Shown here piece after piece: positions 45,746 to 56,641 of a stretch of DNA of 64,000 bases (positions are counted from its first letter, which is position 1; each line of letters begins with the position of its first letter). The notes beneath the pieces are model-generated. The model saw only the letters and a program-made list of their open reading frames with translations. It searched no databases and was not told the DNA's origin. Position numbers and translations under genes: made by a program. Origin of the DNA: Linanthus parryae (Eukaryota > Streptophyta > Magnoliopsida > Ericales > Polemoniaceae); the NCBI GenBank assembly GCA_023055425.1, contig JALGPY010000010.1:17209363-17273362 (forward strand). The letters are read 5' to 3'.

Positions 45746-46346
45746 TGTGTACAAGGAATTCCTCAAGATATATCCAAGTATAGACCTCAAGTAGAGAATA
45801 AGAATAGAGAGAATTGTAGGTTATGTGTAGGGAGAGGGTAAGCACTAGTAACTGCTTGTGAGAGAGAGAGAGTAAGCTTATGGTATTGGACCAGCATACA
45901 ACTTGTGTCGCAACGGCGAGATAACGATCCTATATATAGTGGGGAAGTGATCGTCGATGTGTTAATGCACCATAAATGGCGGCTTAAAGATAGACCCCCA
46001 ACAGCACGTTCGACCGTGTATATAGGAACCGTTACGCATCTGCCCGCAAGCATCGGAGACCGTTATGAGATCAACCGCATTGAGAGGACACGTAAGCCTA
46101 GGATCTCTCAGTCAATTACCAGAGGTCGCGCGTAATCTTGGTTGTCGCATGTATGCGACGGGCCTAACCCTAGCCTCCAAACCACTAAGTCCCTAAAAGT
46201 CCCGTGTTATGGTGCGCGGGGGTCCTGTCTCGTAGCCCCCACTTGGATCAACACGGGTGGTGATCCAGTGTGGATGGAGCACAGCTGGGTGTGCTGGATG
46301 GCTGCCACGTGGGAATGAGCCGTCTTTCTGGAAATCAGTATCTACA
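45746..46346 (-). repeat. 3' LTR of the deleted gypsy copy
   Basis: Starts TGTAGATACTGATTTCC on the minus strand and ends CTTGTACACA. It is alignable along its length with 43295-43922, but clearly diverged. Confidence 0.75.
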
Positions 46347-46362
46347 ATAGCCCCCTTTTTCG
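46347..46362 (-). promoter_or_regulatory. Polypurine tract of the deleted gypsy copy
   Basis: Minus-strand GCGAAAAAGGGGGCTAT lies directly before the LTR start TGTAGATAC. It fixes this LTR as the 3' one and the element as minus strand. Confidence 0.7.
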
Positions 46363-46843
46363 CGATTGCCACGCGCTCTTCTCTTGTGCAGTCACGCAAA
46401 ATCAACCGTGCTTGAAGTTCACGGAGACCCTTTGAATTTTTAATTTGAATCCCCATAGCCCCCAGTCATAGCCATGATTGCATAGGGTTTGGGAAGCGCC
46501 GTTTAGCCTCTGATGAAGCGTGGCCTCTGTCGAGTTAATCAAACGTCATCCAATTTCACCTATTTTCGAGGCAGGGATAGATCAAACCTCAGATCTTCCG
46601 GATTCCAAAGCGTTGCTGACTCAGCAGTACTCAAGGGTTGCGACTCTTTGGGGGTTTTTAAACCCTTTTATGCCTCTGATTGATACTTTTCTGCTTTGTT
46701 CTCTTTCAAGCGAAACAAGCATTCAAGCGTCAGCCAGGCTAGTGAGTTTGCAGTGACCAATTTTGCAGGTTCACTTCTCCCCCTTTTCCTTTTTCCCTTT
46801 TTCTTACAGACTGTTAGGAACTTGATGATTTTTGTTTGTAGCG

Positions 46844-48105
46844 ATGGCTCCCAAGAAAGCTGCTAAAGTTCCAGAACTGCCTAGCGAGTTGTGGTACAAA
46901 TCCCCCTACCTTGGGGGTGATGATTTTTATGTAGCCACCATTATGGCATCCCCTCTCCAAGCATCCCCGTATAATGATGCCTTACAATTTGTTCCGGAAC
47001 CAATGTGGTCTGATTGGGACGTGGTTAATGCTGGGGATGTGCAGCGCCTTAGCGTGGAGGCTGGCTTGTATGGCTTCACTTACATTCTTCCACAGTCCTT
47101 CATGGAGGGTTTTGACTGGATGGAGGAGTGGACGGAACACATCCTTTGCTATTACGCGCCAGACTAGAATTGCGCTAATGTTTTTCACGCCGTTCGTGCA
47201 ACCAAAGGTCTCCGTATCTGGCGTGATAGTACCATGCTCCAGGCACTATTTTCCAGGTATTCAAGAAAGACCCACACTTTTCATCTCTCCCATCTTGAAG
47301 TTTCCCCTACCTTGGAGGATGAGGAGGTCTTGCTGAACCTCCCAAGGATGGGAATCATTGATCCCTTAGCACCTTTGACCGAGTTAGACGAGATTCAAAT
47401 ATTTGAAGATATGAAGGTTCTTATAGCGGATATGGGAAGAACTGGCTCGAAATGGATGCCTAGCGCGACCAAACCTTGTGGAGAATTCCCACATATATCC
47501 TCGGGTCCAAAGAACACTTGGTCAAAATGGCTCATGTACTTCTTTAAAGACTTTGTTGATACCTCCATGGCTCGCGAGTGGCGGGACAAAATAACCCAGA
47601 GGCGGTCATTAGTGTCGTAGGAAAAGGGTTTCATTTTACCCTTTGCGGCTATATTTGTGTGTGGTTATCGCTCTACTTGATAGATGGGTTCCCCCATGAT
47701 GGAGTCTTTATGCACGTGCTTCCGATTGCAATGAGGTTATCCCTTAGACAAAAGGTAACCCTAGGGCCACTCATGCTGGGCTCTTTGTATCACCGCCTTG
47801 ACTTGGTGGCTGCTCATGTCGAACAGTCGCAGGGAAGAGTCGACGTTTGTACCTTTGTTAATACTACCTTTCTGTCTATGTGGGCTTTCGACAGATGGCC
47901 TGGACATGCCCCTGTTCTTTTGAAGGTGGGCCTTTGGAATACTCCTAGCGTCCCTCCGATCTTCTAGAGTCCTCGATCCTTTGCGCGTCGATCCTACTCT
48001 ACTCGTTTGAAGAATGAGAAAATAGATTTCTGGGAGGACTTATATCCGAGGCAAGATATCACTCTTTTCGCTGAGCACATAACTAAAGGTGATTGGTCTT
48101 TCAGC
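46844..48105 (+). pseudogene. Antisense ORF with plant mobile domain
   Basis: The ATG at 46844 (MAPKKAAKVPELPSELWYKS) opens a frame that reaches a TAG at 47165-47167. It continues in the same frame with SRYSRKTHTFHLSHLEVSPT and LEDEEVLLNLPRMG, shifts frame near 47580-47620, and goes on with FPHDGVFMHVLPIAMRLSLR to about 48105. The pair THTFHL...TLEDEEVLLNLP is the signature of the plant mobile domain (the 'aminotransferase-like' domain of PMD/MAIN proteins). Such ORFs, antisense to gag-pol, are known in Tat-type gypsy elements. It lies about 480 bp from the LTR and runs towards the gag remnant. Two lesions make it a pseudogene. By position it corresponds to the missing N-terminal part of the ORF at 3-2661. 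Confidence 0.75.
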
Positions 48106-48109
48106 AGGT

Positions 48110-50392
48110 TTGTGAACTGTGTTATCGAGGTTTGATAACACTTCTTTATTTTGGAGTAGAAGCTACCCACTCGTTTGCCGTCTTCAGCATGCTCCATGGC
48201 CCTCTTCAAGGTGTAGATGTTTTAGGCTGTTTTAAGGGCGTCCTTCCTCGCGGGTTGTTCTTCCTTCGACTCCTCCCGTATTACTATCGCTCCAGCCGGT
48301 GACCAATTCAGGATGACCTCCCATCTGGGCAAAGGATTTGGCCGCAACTGGGCCGGGAGCGGCCTGTCTTCCATCTCCATGAACCATGCCGCTTCAGGTA
48401 TGTGTGCCTCCTCCAGGTTGAAAGGATTCACCGAAACGAGTATTGTGACTACCCTTTCTTTCCTGATGGCCTTCATCACCTGGTGAGCTTTCGAACGTAC
48501 AGCGTTAAAGCGGTGAATCCATGCTCGCCCGATAATCATGTGGTAAGATGTTTCTCCTCGATGACGTGAAATTTGGCGGAACAGCTTATCTTCCCAATTT
48601 TGACTCCCAAGTGGATCCAGCCCAGAGTCATTATGGAGCCACTTCCAAACCTCGTCAAGGACAAGGGATTCTTGACCATCTCATGCCTGGGAACCCCTGC
48701 CATCTCTAGGGTGCCCAAGGGGATGACGTTTACCACAGCTCCACCATCGACGAAGGCTCTTTTGAATTCGACGTGGTTGATCGTGGCCGTTACACATAAA
48801 AGCCTTCGGTGGTTGATATCAGCTCTTCTCTCCGACTCGTTGAACGTCACGATTAGTCATTGCGGTCTAAAGGCTCTGACGACTTTGCCATTTGTGGTGA
48901 AAAATTCTTCTCCGTATTCCTCTGCCACCCTTAATACTGCTTTCATCATCCCATGTCTGCAGCCCTCTGAAAAGTTAACATCATCAAAGAATCTGGTGAA
49001 TTTGGTAGAGCCCTTCATTCGCCCAGCGTAAGATACTTCGGTATCAACGCCAGATTGTTCGTCCTCATAGAGTTCTGTAACCACAGGGGCAGCCGCTTCC
49101 GCCACGTATGTGATCGAGATCATGGCGATCTCTTTCCACTTGGATTCTCGTCGCAATAGAGGGTTGTCTCGTACATATTTAGTTGACTCTTCAACAACCA
49201 ACTGGCCCTCCTTTATCTACTTGTCCACCATCCACCTGAGTTTCCTGCAGTCCCTGGTTTGATGAGAGATTTGCCCGTGGCATTCGCACCATTGCAGGTC
49301 CTGAAACTGTTCTCCTGTAGGTCTGTGTTCAAATGCCGGCAAGATTCCATCTTGTCGCCATTTCTTACAAAGGTCAATGGCGTCCCTGACCGAGATAGGC
49401 AGGGGTGGCGGCTCTTAAGCTGCAAATCGTCGCTGCTTGCTGGGCGAGGATATCGCATGCACGTTGGCGTCTCGTGATCGTTTGTAATTGAATTCGCCGT
49501 CTTTACAGCTGGAATTCGTGGGTGCGCGCTCACTAGCGTATATTTTCTTCATCCTTTCTACCAGTGGCTCTACGTTCTTGTAGAATCAATCAATTTTGAA
49601 AAAGTATGCATGTTCAAGTTGATCAACATACCTTTATATTAACCACGCATGCCTTCTAGGCATATTTCAACCAGACGGCCCTCCGAGACATCGTCGATGC
49701 ATTCCTGGGACCTGGCCCTTCATTTCTTGATGAAGGCGACACCTTCCTTGTCAGACTTCTGAACATTCGGGAGAGGTGAATGGATGTGACCCTTTCATCA
49801 AATTGGATGTACTTTGTGTAGAATTTCTTCCCCATTTCTTCCCATGTATTGAAAGATCCCGCTTCGAGGGTTCTGTACCACTTGTATGCAATAGTTCCCA
49901 TAGACTTGGGAATTCGCGCATGAGCAACCATGTATCGGCCGCGTGCGGGCCCTTCATATCCACGAACCTCATTACGAGTTCGTGGACGTTCCCGGTAACT
50001 TCATCAAACCTCTACCACTTGGGTGCTTCGTACCTAGCAGGATTTGGCATCATGTAGATGTCCCGCGGAATGGGAAGTGCATTATCTACCCTGGGGATGA
50101 CAGTGTCCGCGAAGCTTCGGTTGGCAATAATACTGTCGATCCTTTGCTCAAGGACCGCCATGCTGGTAGGTGTTCCCCCGGTGGATGACGTTGTTGGTCA
50201 GAGGCCTGGAATGTAGGGCATACTGGGGTTGTAAGGAGGCGGAGGTGGGGGCCCATGGCTTCCTAGGGCTCTGTTTGCATAGAAAAATGATGCAGGATAT
50301 GAGGCGGGGTTCCTTGCCGCCATCAGGGATGAGCCTGATGAGAATGGTGGCGTCTGGATCGCCGGGCCACCCGAGAGAGGAGTCTGGGTGAA
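48110..50392 (-). pseudogene. Decayed gag and protease of the deleted gypsy copy
   Basis: The minus-strand pieces mirror the intact copy at 40784-43254. They include a gag core (YKWYRTLEAGSFNTWEEM, KFYTKYIQFDERVTSIHLSR; 49751-49931), an acidic linker (49201-48860), the protease motif FVDGGAVVNVIPLGTLEMAG (about 48770-48720), the second half IIGRAWIHRFNAVRSKAHQV (48540-48480) and the linker end (FYSKIKKCY, about 48150). At least five frame breaks separate these pieces. The N-terminal third (50100-50392) is only weakly recognisable. Confidence 0.8.
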
Positions 50393-52616
50393 ACAACCCG
50401 GAACCCCGGTTTCTTGCTAGTACAACTATTCGATAATCCAAAAGTGCATTTATTTAATAAAAATCGGAGAAATCCTCCAACAATAGTTTTGAAAGAAATA
50501 AAATTGATATTCTTCAAATCTAAATTGTGAATAAAATGCTTCCTAGATAAATAAGAAATATCCTCGCAGTGATTCCTAGTCTCAAGCTGATGTGTGCGCG
50601 TTCCCCCACCTTATTGATAACCTGCGGATTTTAAAATAGCAAAAGCCGACTGTAGAAAACGTCTGATCAGTAAAAAATGAGTAGCTCAAACTAAAACATG
50701 TAAAGCAAGAGTTTTTGCTAACAGGAAATATAAGCAAGAGGTATTAACAAGAGATGTTTGAATAACCAAGATAAATTATAACCAGTAGCCGATTGAACAT
50801 ATTAATCATTTGTTTAGCTGAGGCATCTTATAGCCCAGCGGGTAACGAATGCCCACAGAGAGGTCACGATGCAATAATAATAATTAGGGTAACTTTTTTG
50901 GATATCACAGTCCATCCCATTTCTCCCTAGACAACTATGAGACATTAAGTGTCGACACCCCTATACCGTAGTGACCTACACACGCATAAGTAGTACTCAA
51001 TAAGTTTCACGCCTTTTATATAACCCCGCGATCGTATCATAGCAGTATATGTCAATCATGGGGGCCGGATATGTAATCTTGTTTGGATTAGCACCCGAGG
51101 GGAATCACTAACATGTGTCCCCGGCCGTAGCCTCCACGCACATCCTTTGTACATCGCCCCATATCATTTATCGTTCATTATTCATTTACAATTTCACAAG
51201 AGTAATATTTGACTCAAAAGGCTGAGTAAAACACATTCTCGAAATCACTATTCACATGTAATCCAACAGTAAAATATTTTGAGTATCGAAAGGTATAGCA
51301 GTTTACAATTTAGGAGATTACACACGCGAAAAACACATTTTGATAGTTAAAGGTTTTGCACGCCTGAACTTACATGAAATGAAGAGAGCTCGACACGTGA
51401 AAGCAAGCAAAGTCCTAGTAATACGGTTCCTCCACAAATTTTCCGTCTACGAACTCGGCGTCTACATAAACAATTATTCCTAATCAAATATACTACTAAT
51501 ACGCCAAATGTACATACAAACCCTATATGCAATGCCAAGACATCACGTTAGTGAACCCCCAAATAAGTTCCCTAAAATTTACCAAAAGTAAAATACGACT
51601 TTTATTTAACACACGATGTTCATAACTTAACGTTTATTATATATATACTAAACTATAGTTATATAAGCTTACTTGTGTCCACAAAATAGAGAAGATCATA
51701 TAATTTTTTTTTTAAATTAGTTAATTAATCTTTATTTAAGAAAATATACGTGTATATATAATTTACAAATACAATAACAACCAAAACTATATTTAGTACA
51801 AGATATACTTATATGAGAAAAACATTAGCCACCCTGTCAATTTCAGAAAACATTACAAGTACCCTTACAGTTTCATATTGCACACAATGACCCCCAAAAG
51901 TTTCTAAAAGTTTCAACCCACTATTTTCTTCTCTCATAACGAAAACAACTAATAAATAAATAAAAAAAAACAAACAAACAAAACAAATGAAGGAGAGAAA
52001 GAAGAACGGGTTTGTACCCAGTACAGAAGATGGGGAAGGCGACGGAAGACTGTGACGACTTGCTGCTGCTACTGCAGCTTCAGCGGAGGCAAAGAGCGCT
52101 GGAGAGAGGTGGCGGCGGCGTCAAGGCTGCGGAACGAGCTGGGCTCAGTCGAATTTCGGCCGAGTTCGGCTGAGTTTTCCGACAAACCGAACGGGAGAGA
52201 GAGAGAGGCGGGATTGAGAGAGATATTTGGTTGTGGGTGGTGTGAAAATTATGGGTTATGCGAGTTTGTTTATATAGGCGGAGATAGGTGACAAATACGG
52301 CAAAGAGTTTGACTCTTTCAGGTTGAATTGGGTTTGAGAAATTGGCGAGATACACTCGTTATATGGTCAAAATGTGTTTGGGTGTGATACGGAGTGAATC
52401 GGGACGTGTTTTAGGCAATGGTTGTGGTGTTCCGAGGTGGTGTCTTGGTGGTCGAGTCGGAGTTGGAGGCGGAGATGAGTCTCCTGTTGAGATGGGGAAG
52501 ATCATGGGATGAGTGATCCGGTGTGGCACGGAGCACCGGGTCACGCGGTGGTTGACACGTCACCATCGAAAGATTAGATTTTTTGAAGTTGGCTAAAAAA
52601 AGTTATTTTCCGTAAT
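50393..52616. other. AT-rich sequence without a supported gene, possible LTR
   Basis: It begins TGAAACAACCCGGAACCCCGG, which with its inverted GC blocks could be an LTR edge, but I find no partner or matching end. It contains a plus-strand TATA-like TTTATATAGGCGG at 52267-52279 and a purine-rich AAACAAACAAACAAAACAAA stretch near 51970-51986. Open frames on both strands at 52052-52355 overlap and are not convincing. Confidence 0.4.
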
Positions 52617-53516
52617 GTGTCTAGCACCTCTAAGCAGTTAACTCATTTTGTGTTAACTGTTGAAGCCAAAATTTTGTTTACTATCTTGATGAGGTGTGTG
52701 GTACTAAAAGAAAACTTGAAAGAGTTGCTGTATGATAGGGTGTTGTATCTGATGAGGTTTGTGGAACACATGTTGTATAGTTGTACCAAGAATAGGAAGC
52801 ATCCACTACCCTATGTCATCCTCTTCTCACTCTTCTTTCAACACCTTGCAATACCAGTTGATCGGCAAGAGACAGCTACCACTGGATTTGGAATGATAGA
52901 AATATCCTTTCAAATGATTAGAATTGTTAAAACCAATAAGGGAATATGGAAGTTATACTCTGACCTGTCTGAAGATGAGTTGAAGAGTAAAATGTTTTCA
53001 ACGCCTAAGTCCTTAACCTCTCAACAAGCCCTACCTTCTACCACTCGAGATCAATATCATGTTCTTCAGAAGCTGGATTCCATTGACAATGAAATTTATG
53101 AACTTAAGCAAGTTAAGTATCAGTTGGGTACTGAATTTGGCAAATGAAGTATGTGATTGAGAGTTTTTGAAGAGCATAAATCTGATTCATGTGGAAGAAG
53201 AGGGTACACCATTTCAATAAGGCTCAAGGCATTCAGAATCTACTCGAGAGTTATCTTTTGAGCACAGTTATGGGAAATAGCCTGCTAGAGATAAGGATGC
53301 AATGGAAAAGTCTACAGGTTGAGGAAAAGGATTAATAAGACAGTGTGGACTCTGGGTTGCGACTCAAAGATTCGAATCATGGAAAGAAAGCAAAGGTTGC
53401 AGCCATTTTTAGTTCAATATTATGTGGTGGCTGATGAGCCTCGTGAAGAAGTTACACAAGAGGATGATGCACATGAGGAAGCTGAAGAAGAAAGTGATCA
53501 GGAAGATCTTGCATGA
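52617..53516 (+). pseudogene. Retroelement-associated 'putative plant transposon protein' remnant
   Basis: The frame 52617-53147 encodes a helical protein with MRFVEHMLYSCTKNRKHPLP then YVILFSLFFQHLAIPVD. This resembles the domain annotated as putative plant transposon protein in ORFs carried by SIRE-like copia and other plant retroelements. It is followed by a linker that ends in a coiled-coil-like DSIDNEIYELKQVKYQLG. After stops between 53145 and 53310 the sequence resumes at 53319-53516 and ends in an acidic tail (EEAEEESDQEDLA), as such proteins often do. It lies upstream of polypurine-like tracts and an LTR start at 53994, so it may be the 3' accessory ORF of that element. Family assignment is tentative. 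Confidence 0.45.
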
Positions 53517-53993
53517 GACAAGACAGATGCAGACCCATAGCCTTGATTGTAGCCTTTCTTTTTTTTTCCCAATGCCTTGAATCTTCTTTCTCAAACTTTT
53601 TCTTCTTTAAAGTTTGTATGGTTTTTAAACACTTTGATCCAATATTTTCTCACTTTTTTTATGAAAGTAAAAAAGGGGGAGAAAATTAGGGAGATAAGTT
53701 TTAGGGGGATATGATTTATCTGGTTTGGTTTTGTGTGGCAATACGTTTTAGGGTGATAAGCTTTAACATGTTTGGTTTTTTGATGCAGTAAGTTGTTGAA
53801 CTATTTAGTAATTTGGTTTTTGACTAGTTACGATGTTTGATTTCGATTAAGTTTGGTTTAGTTCTTATAAATGTTAGTAAAGTTATTTGATTTTGATCTT
53901 GTAATTGTTTTTGCTATGCTACTAATGTCTACCTTTCGCAAAAAAAACAGTTCAAACAGAATAGTTGGTTTTGTCTTTCATCAAGCGGGAGAT
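53517..53993 (+). other. 3' spacer with polypurine tracts of a SIRE-like element
   Basis: AAAAAAGGGGGAGAAAATTAGGGAG at 53669-53693 and AAGCGGGAGAT directly before 53994 are polypurine tracts of the kind seen before SIRE/Maximus LTRs. No gene. Confidence 0.5.
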
Positions 53994-55142
53994 TGTAAGT
54001 TCACAGTTTTCTCACAGTTGGTTTCAAAGCTTTGAACCTTGAAAATGTCAGAACATGAACTGAGCGTGAACTAAGGGGGAGTTTCTACTCCTATGTCTAT
54101 CTAATCTTCTATAATTTATCTTGACAACTTAATCTGTGTATGCAGGTTAAGCAAGTTTCCTTATCTACTGGATTGTATGCTTAGCAAATAAATTCTGCAG
54201 ATTGATCCTACTATTATGGAATGTTGTATGGACCTTTCTTATACCTCGATGGAAGATCAAATAAAAATCACTGAGGAAATTAAGCAGCTAGCCGTTGGAA
54301 TTGAGATGTTGAGAGTCAAAGATCCTGGGAGGATTTTCAGGGATTTCCGTTTGAAATTTTCTATGTATTCTGCAATTCAAATCAGCAGAAGGATAGTAAA
54401 ATAGAGAGATTCACGAACACGGAGCATCATAGAGACTCAATAACTCTCACAGGATTGACAAGATACATTAAGGAAGATCAAACACTCTATCAATCAACTC
54501 GTGATCTGAGAAGAACACTTCCAGCATCACTGCTTTAGTCTTTTCAGAGTGTTCTTCTCTTATGCATTATTTCTATATCATTCTATACTAGTTTATCATC
54601 TATTCTCGTGTGCTATTCAAGAGGAACAATAGATAATTCTTATTGTATTAGTTAGATAGAGCAGGTACTAGATAGGTTTGTAAGAACCACAAACTGCACA
54701 GAGTAAGGAAATTCTCTGATTCTGATATGCAGGGCTTAGCTTTTGATAAATAAGAAGTATGTTGAAATCCTCAAGGGATTAGATCAATCAGGCAGAGAGG
54801 TAGGTCAATAGGATTGAACTCCATAAAAATCACTGTGTTCATTGCTTTACATTTCAGCTTTTTACTTGTCTATATAACTTCTTTCAAAACAGGTTTAAGT
54901 TAAGAGATTTGAAATACATTTCAAAGCCTTGAAAACTATCTATTATTTCAAAAAAAGTCTGTTTTAGTTTGAAAGCCTGGAAACTGAGTTCAAACCTTTG
55001 AAACTCTCCTCAATTCTTCACTCTTTGGCTTAAAACCACATATTTGGCAAAAGTTCCATACTCTATTCAACCCCCTCCCCCCCCCACCCCCCCGCTCATA
55101 TAGTATTTGATTGTGTATTGCATACCTAAATACTATCTTTCA
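53994..55142 (+). repeat. LTR 1, SIRE-like copia
   Basis: It starts TGTAAGTTCACAG after a polypurine tract, so it is a 3' LTR, and ends near ACTATCTTTCA. It shares ordered blocks with LTR 2: a G5-AG tract, 'ttagttagatagagcaggtactagataggt', 'cttagcttttgat', 'tattcaaccccc'. Its poly-C run is at 55067-55092. Confidence 0.6.
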
Positions 55143-55289
55143 GAAATAACATCCATTACCAATTTCTTCTTCGTCTAATATTGTCTAGTGTAGTTGTGAA
55201 GGTCATTTTGATCCGGTTTCGATGCAAAAATGTTCCCATCATTTTTACAACATTATCAAATGTTCAAAATGGCCTTTGAAAGATCAGGT

Positions 55290-56591
55290 TGTGCAAGACT
55301 TGAAATAGCTCAGCTATTTCAAGGCCTTGAACCAGCTTTCAAAGCCTTGAATCAGTCTCACAGGCTTGAAAATATTAGCTATTTTCAAGGCCTTGAAACT
55401 CGAGTCAAATCTTGAAACAGCTTAACTTGAATGCACACTCTCAGGGGGAGTTTTCGGCAATCTTTCTGAATTGATTCACTCTCTTTCTTCCATATGAGTG
55501 ATTCACTGTTATTAGATGATGAAAGACAAATTGTTCTAACATGTTTTAATCACAAGATATTATTTGTTTGACCATGATAATGCAGGACATTTTTTTTCCA
55601 ATATTTGCAGGATTAGTTTCCTAATATGAAGTTGTGTAGATTTGGAAATAGATGAATACTTTGATCCTGTGATCAATCCGAAACTTATGACAGCCTCTTA
55701 GATTGCTTATGGACGAGATCACAACAATATCTCTGGAGATTGTGATCAACTATCCGTTGGAAAAAGCTATTAAAGAGAGTCAAAGTTGTTGCCTACAAAA
55801 TAGGAAGTTTTTGCTGAAAATCTGGGAAGATTTGCAGAGCTTGAAACAGTTTAAATTGAACTCATTTTGAAGCAACAAGATACGAGACTCAACTGAAAAA
55901 CACAAGAGACAAGTTTCTGGAATGACAAAGCACCAAAGAAGAACATCAAACTCTCAATCCTTTCCAAAGAAGTTCACTGCATTTTCACTGCAGTTTCTCT
56001 ACTCTTAGTGTACTTCTGTATTGAATTGTATTAATAGATCATTTCTGTATTATTTCTACATCTATTCTCAAGGATTTTGCAAAATGAACAATAGAGAATT
56101 CTTATTTAATTAGTTAGCTAGAGAAGGTACTAGACAGGTTAGGGAAAACCACAAGCTGTAACAGAGTAAGGGAACTCTCTGGGCTGGAGTTCCAGGCCCT
56201 AGCTTTTGATTAATAAGAATTGAGTTGAAAATCATGCAGGGATCTAATCCCATAGGTAGAGACGTATGTCCAAGGGGACTGAACTCTATAAATCACTTGT
56301 ATTCTTCATTTACAGTTCATTCCTTTTCATTGTCTTTGCAGCATACAAAACAGTCTATTTTTCAAGGGTTTGAACTTTATTTCAAGGCCTTGAAAAAGTC
56401 ATACTTGCTTTACACTGTCTGCATTATTTCCATAAGCTTGAACAAATTTTCAAGGCCTTAAACTTTATAGTTTGAATAATTTTTTATCTTCCTAGCAAGT
56501 TTTGCAAAAAGTTGGCACACTCTATTCAACCCCCCCCCCCCCCCTTGTAGAGTATCTTAGCTGCATAAACATCTGCATACTCACACTTTCA
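55290..56591 (+). repeat. LTR 2, SIRE-like copia
   Basis: A 5' LTR, because a PBS (56594) and gag follow. The end ...CACACTTTCA is firm; the start (TGTGCAAGACTTG) is a guess. It contains several TTTCAAGGCCTTGAAA palindromes and a poly-C run at 56529-56545. About 150 bp separate it from LTR 1. Confidence 0.6.
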
Positions 56592-56593
56592 AT

Positions 56594-56605
56594 TGGTATA
56601 AGAGC
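56594..56605 (+). promoter_or_regulatory. Primer binding site, tRNA-iMet variant
   Basis: TGGTATAAGAGC differs by one base from the standard copia PBS TGGTATCAGAGC and lies two bases after LTR 2. Confidence 0.75.
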
Positions 56606-56641
56606 TTGTATCACTGTATAAGATTTAACCATCTGGTGAAC

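Larger units (their letters stand above)
45746..50392 (-). mobile_element. Internally deleted second gypsy copy, Tat type
   Basis: It is read from a relative of the gypsy LTR (45746-46346) as the 3' LTR. Next to it are a polypurine tract, an antisense plant-mobile-domain ORF (46844-about 48105, plus strand) and then, abruptly, the protease-gag region (48110-50392, minus strand). RT, RNase H and integrase are absent, so a deletion joined the antisense ORF to the protease end near 48105-48120. The 5' LTR is not found; the right side stops near 50392 at unrelated sequence. Many stops and shifts make this an old copy. Confidence 0.7.

Noticed and set aside
52052..52355. Overlapping ORFs on both strands near 52.1-52.3 kb
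   Set aside because: The composition is low-complexity (GAGAGA, CTGCTGCT), there is no family match, and neither strand is favoured.
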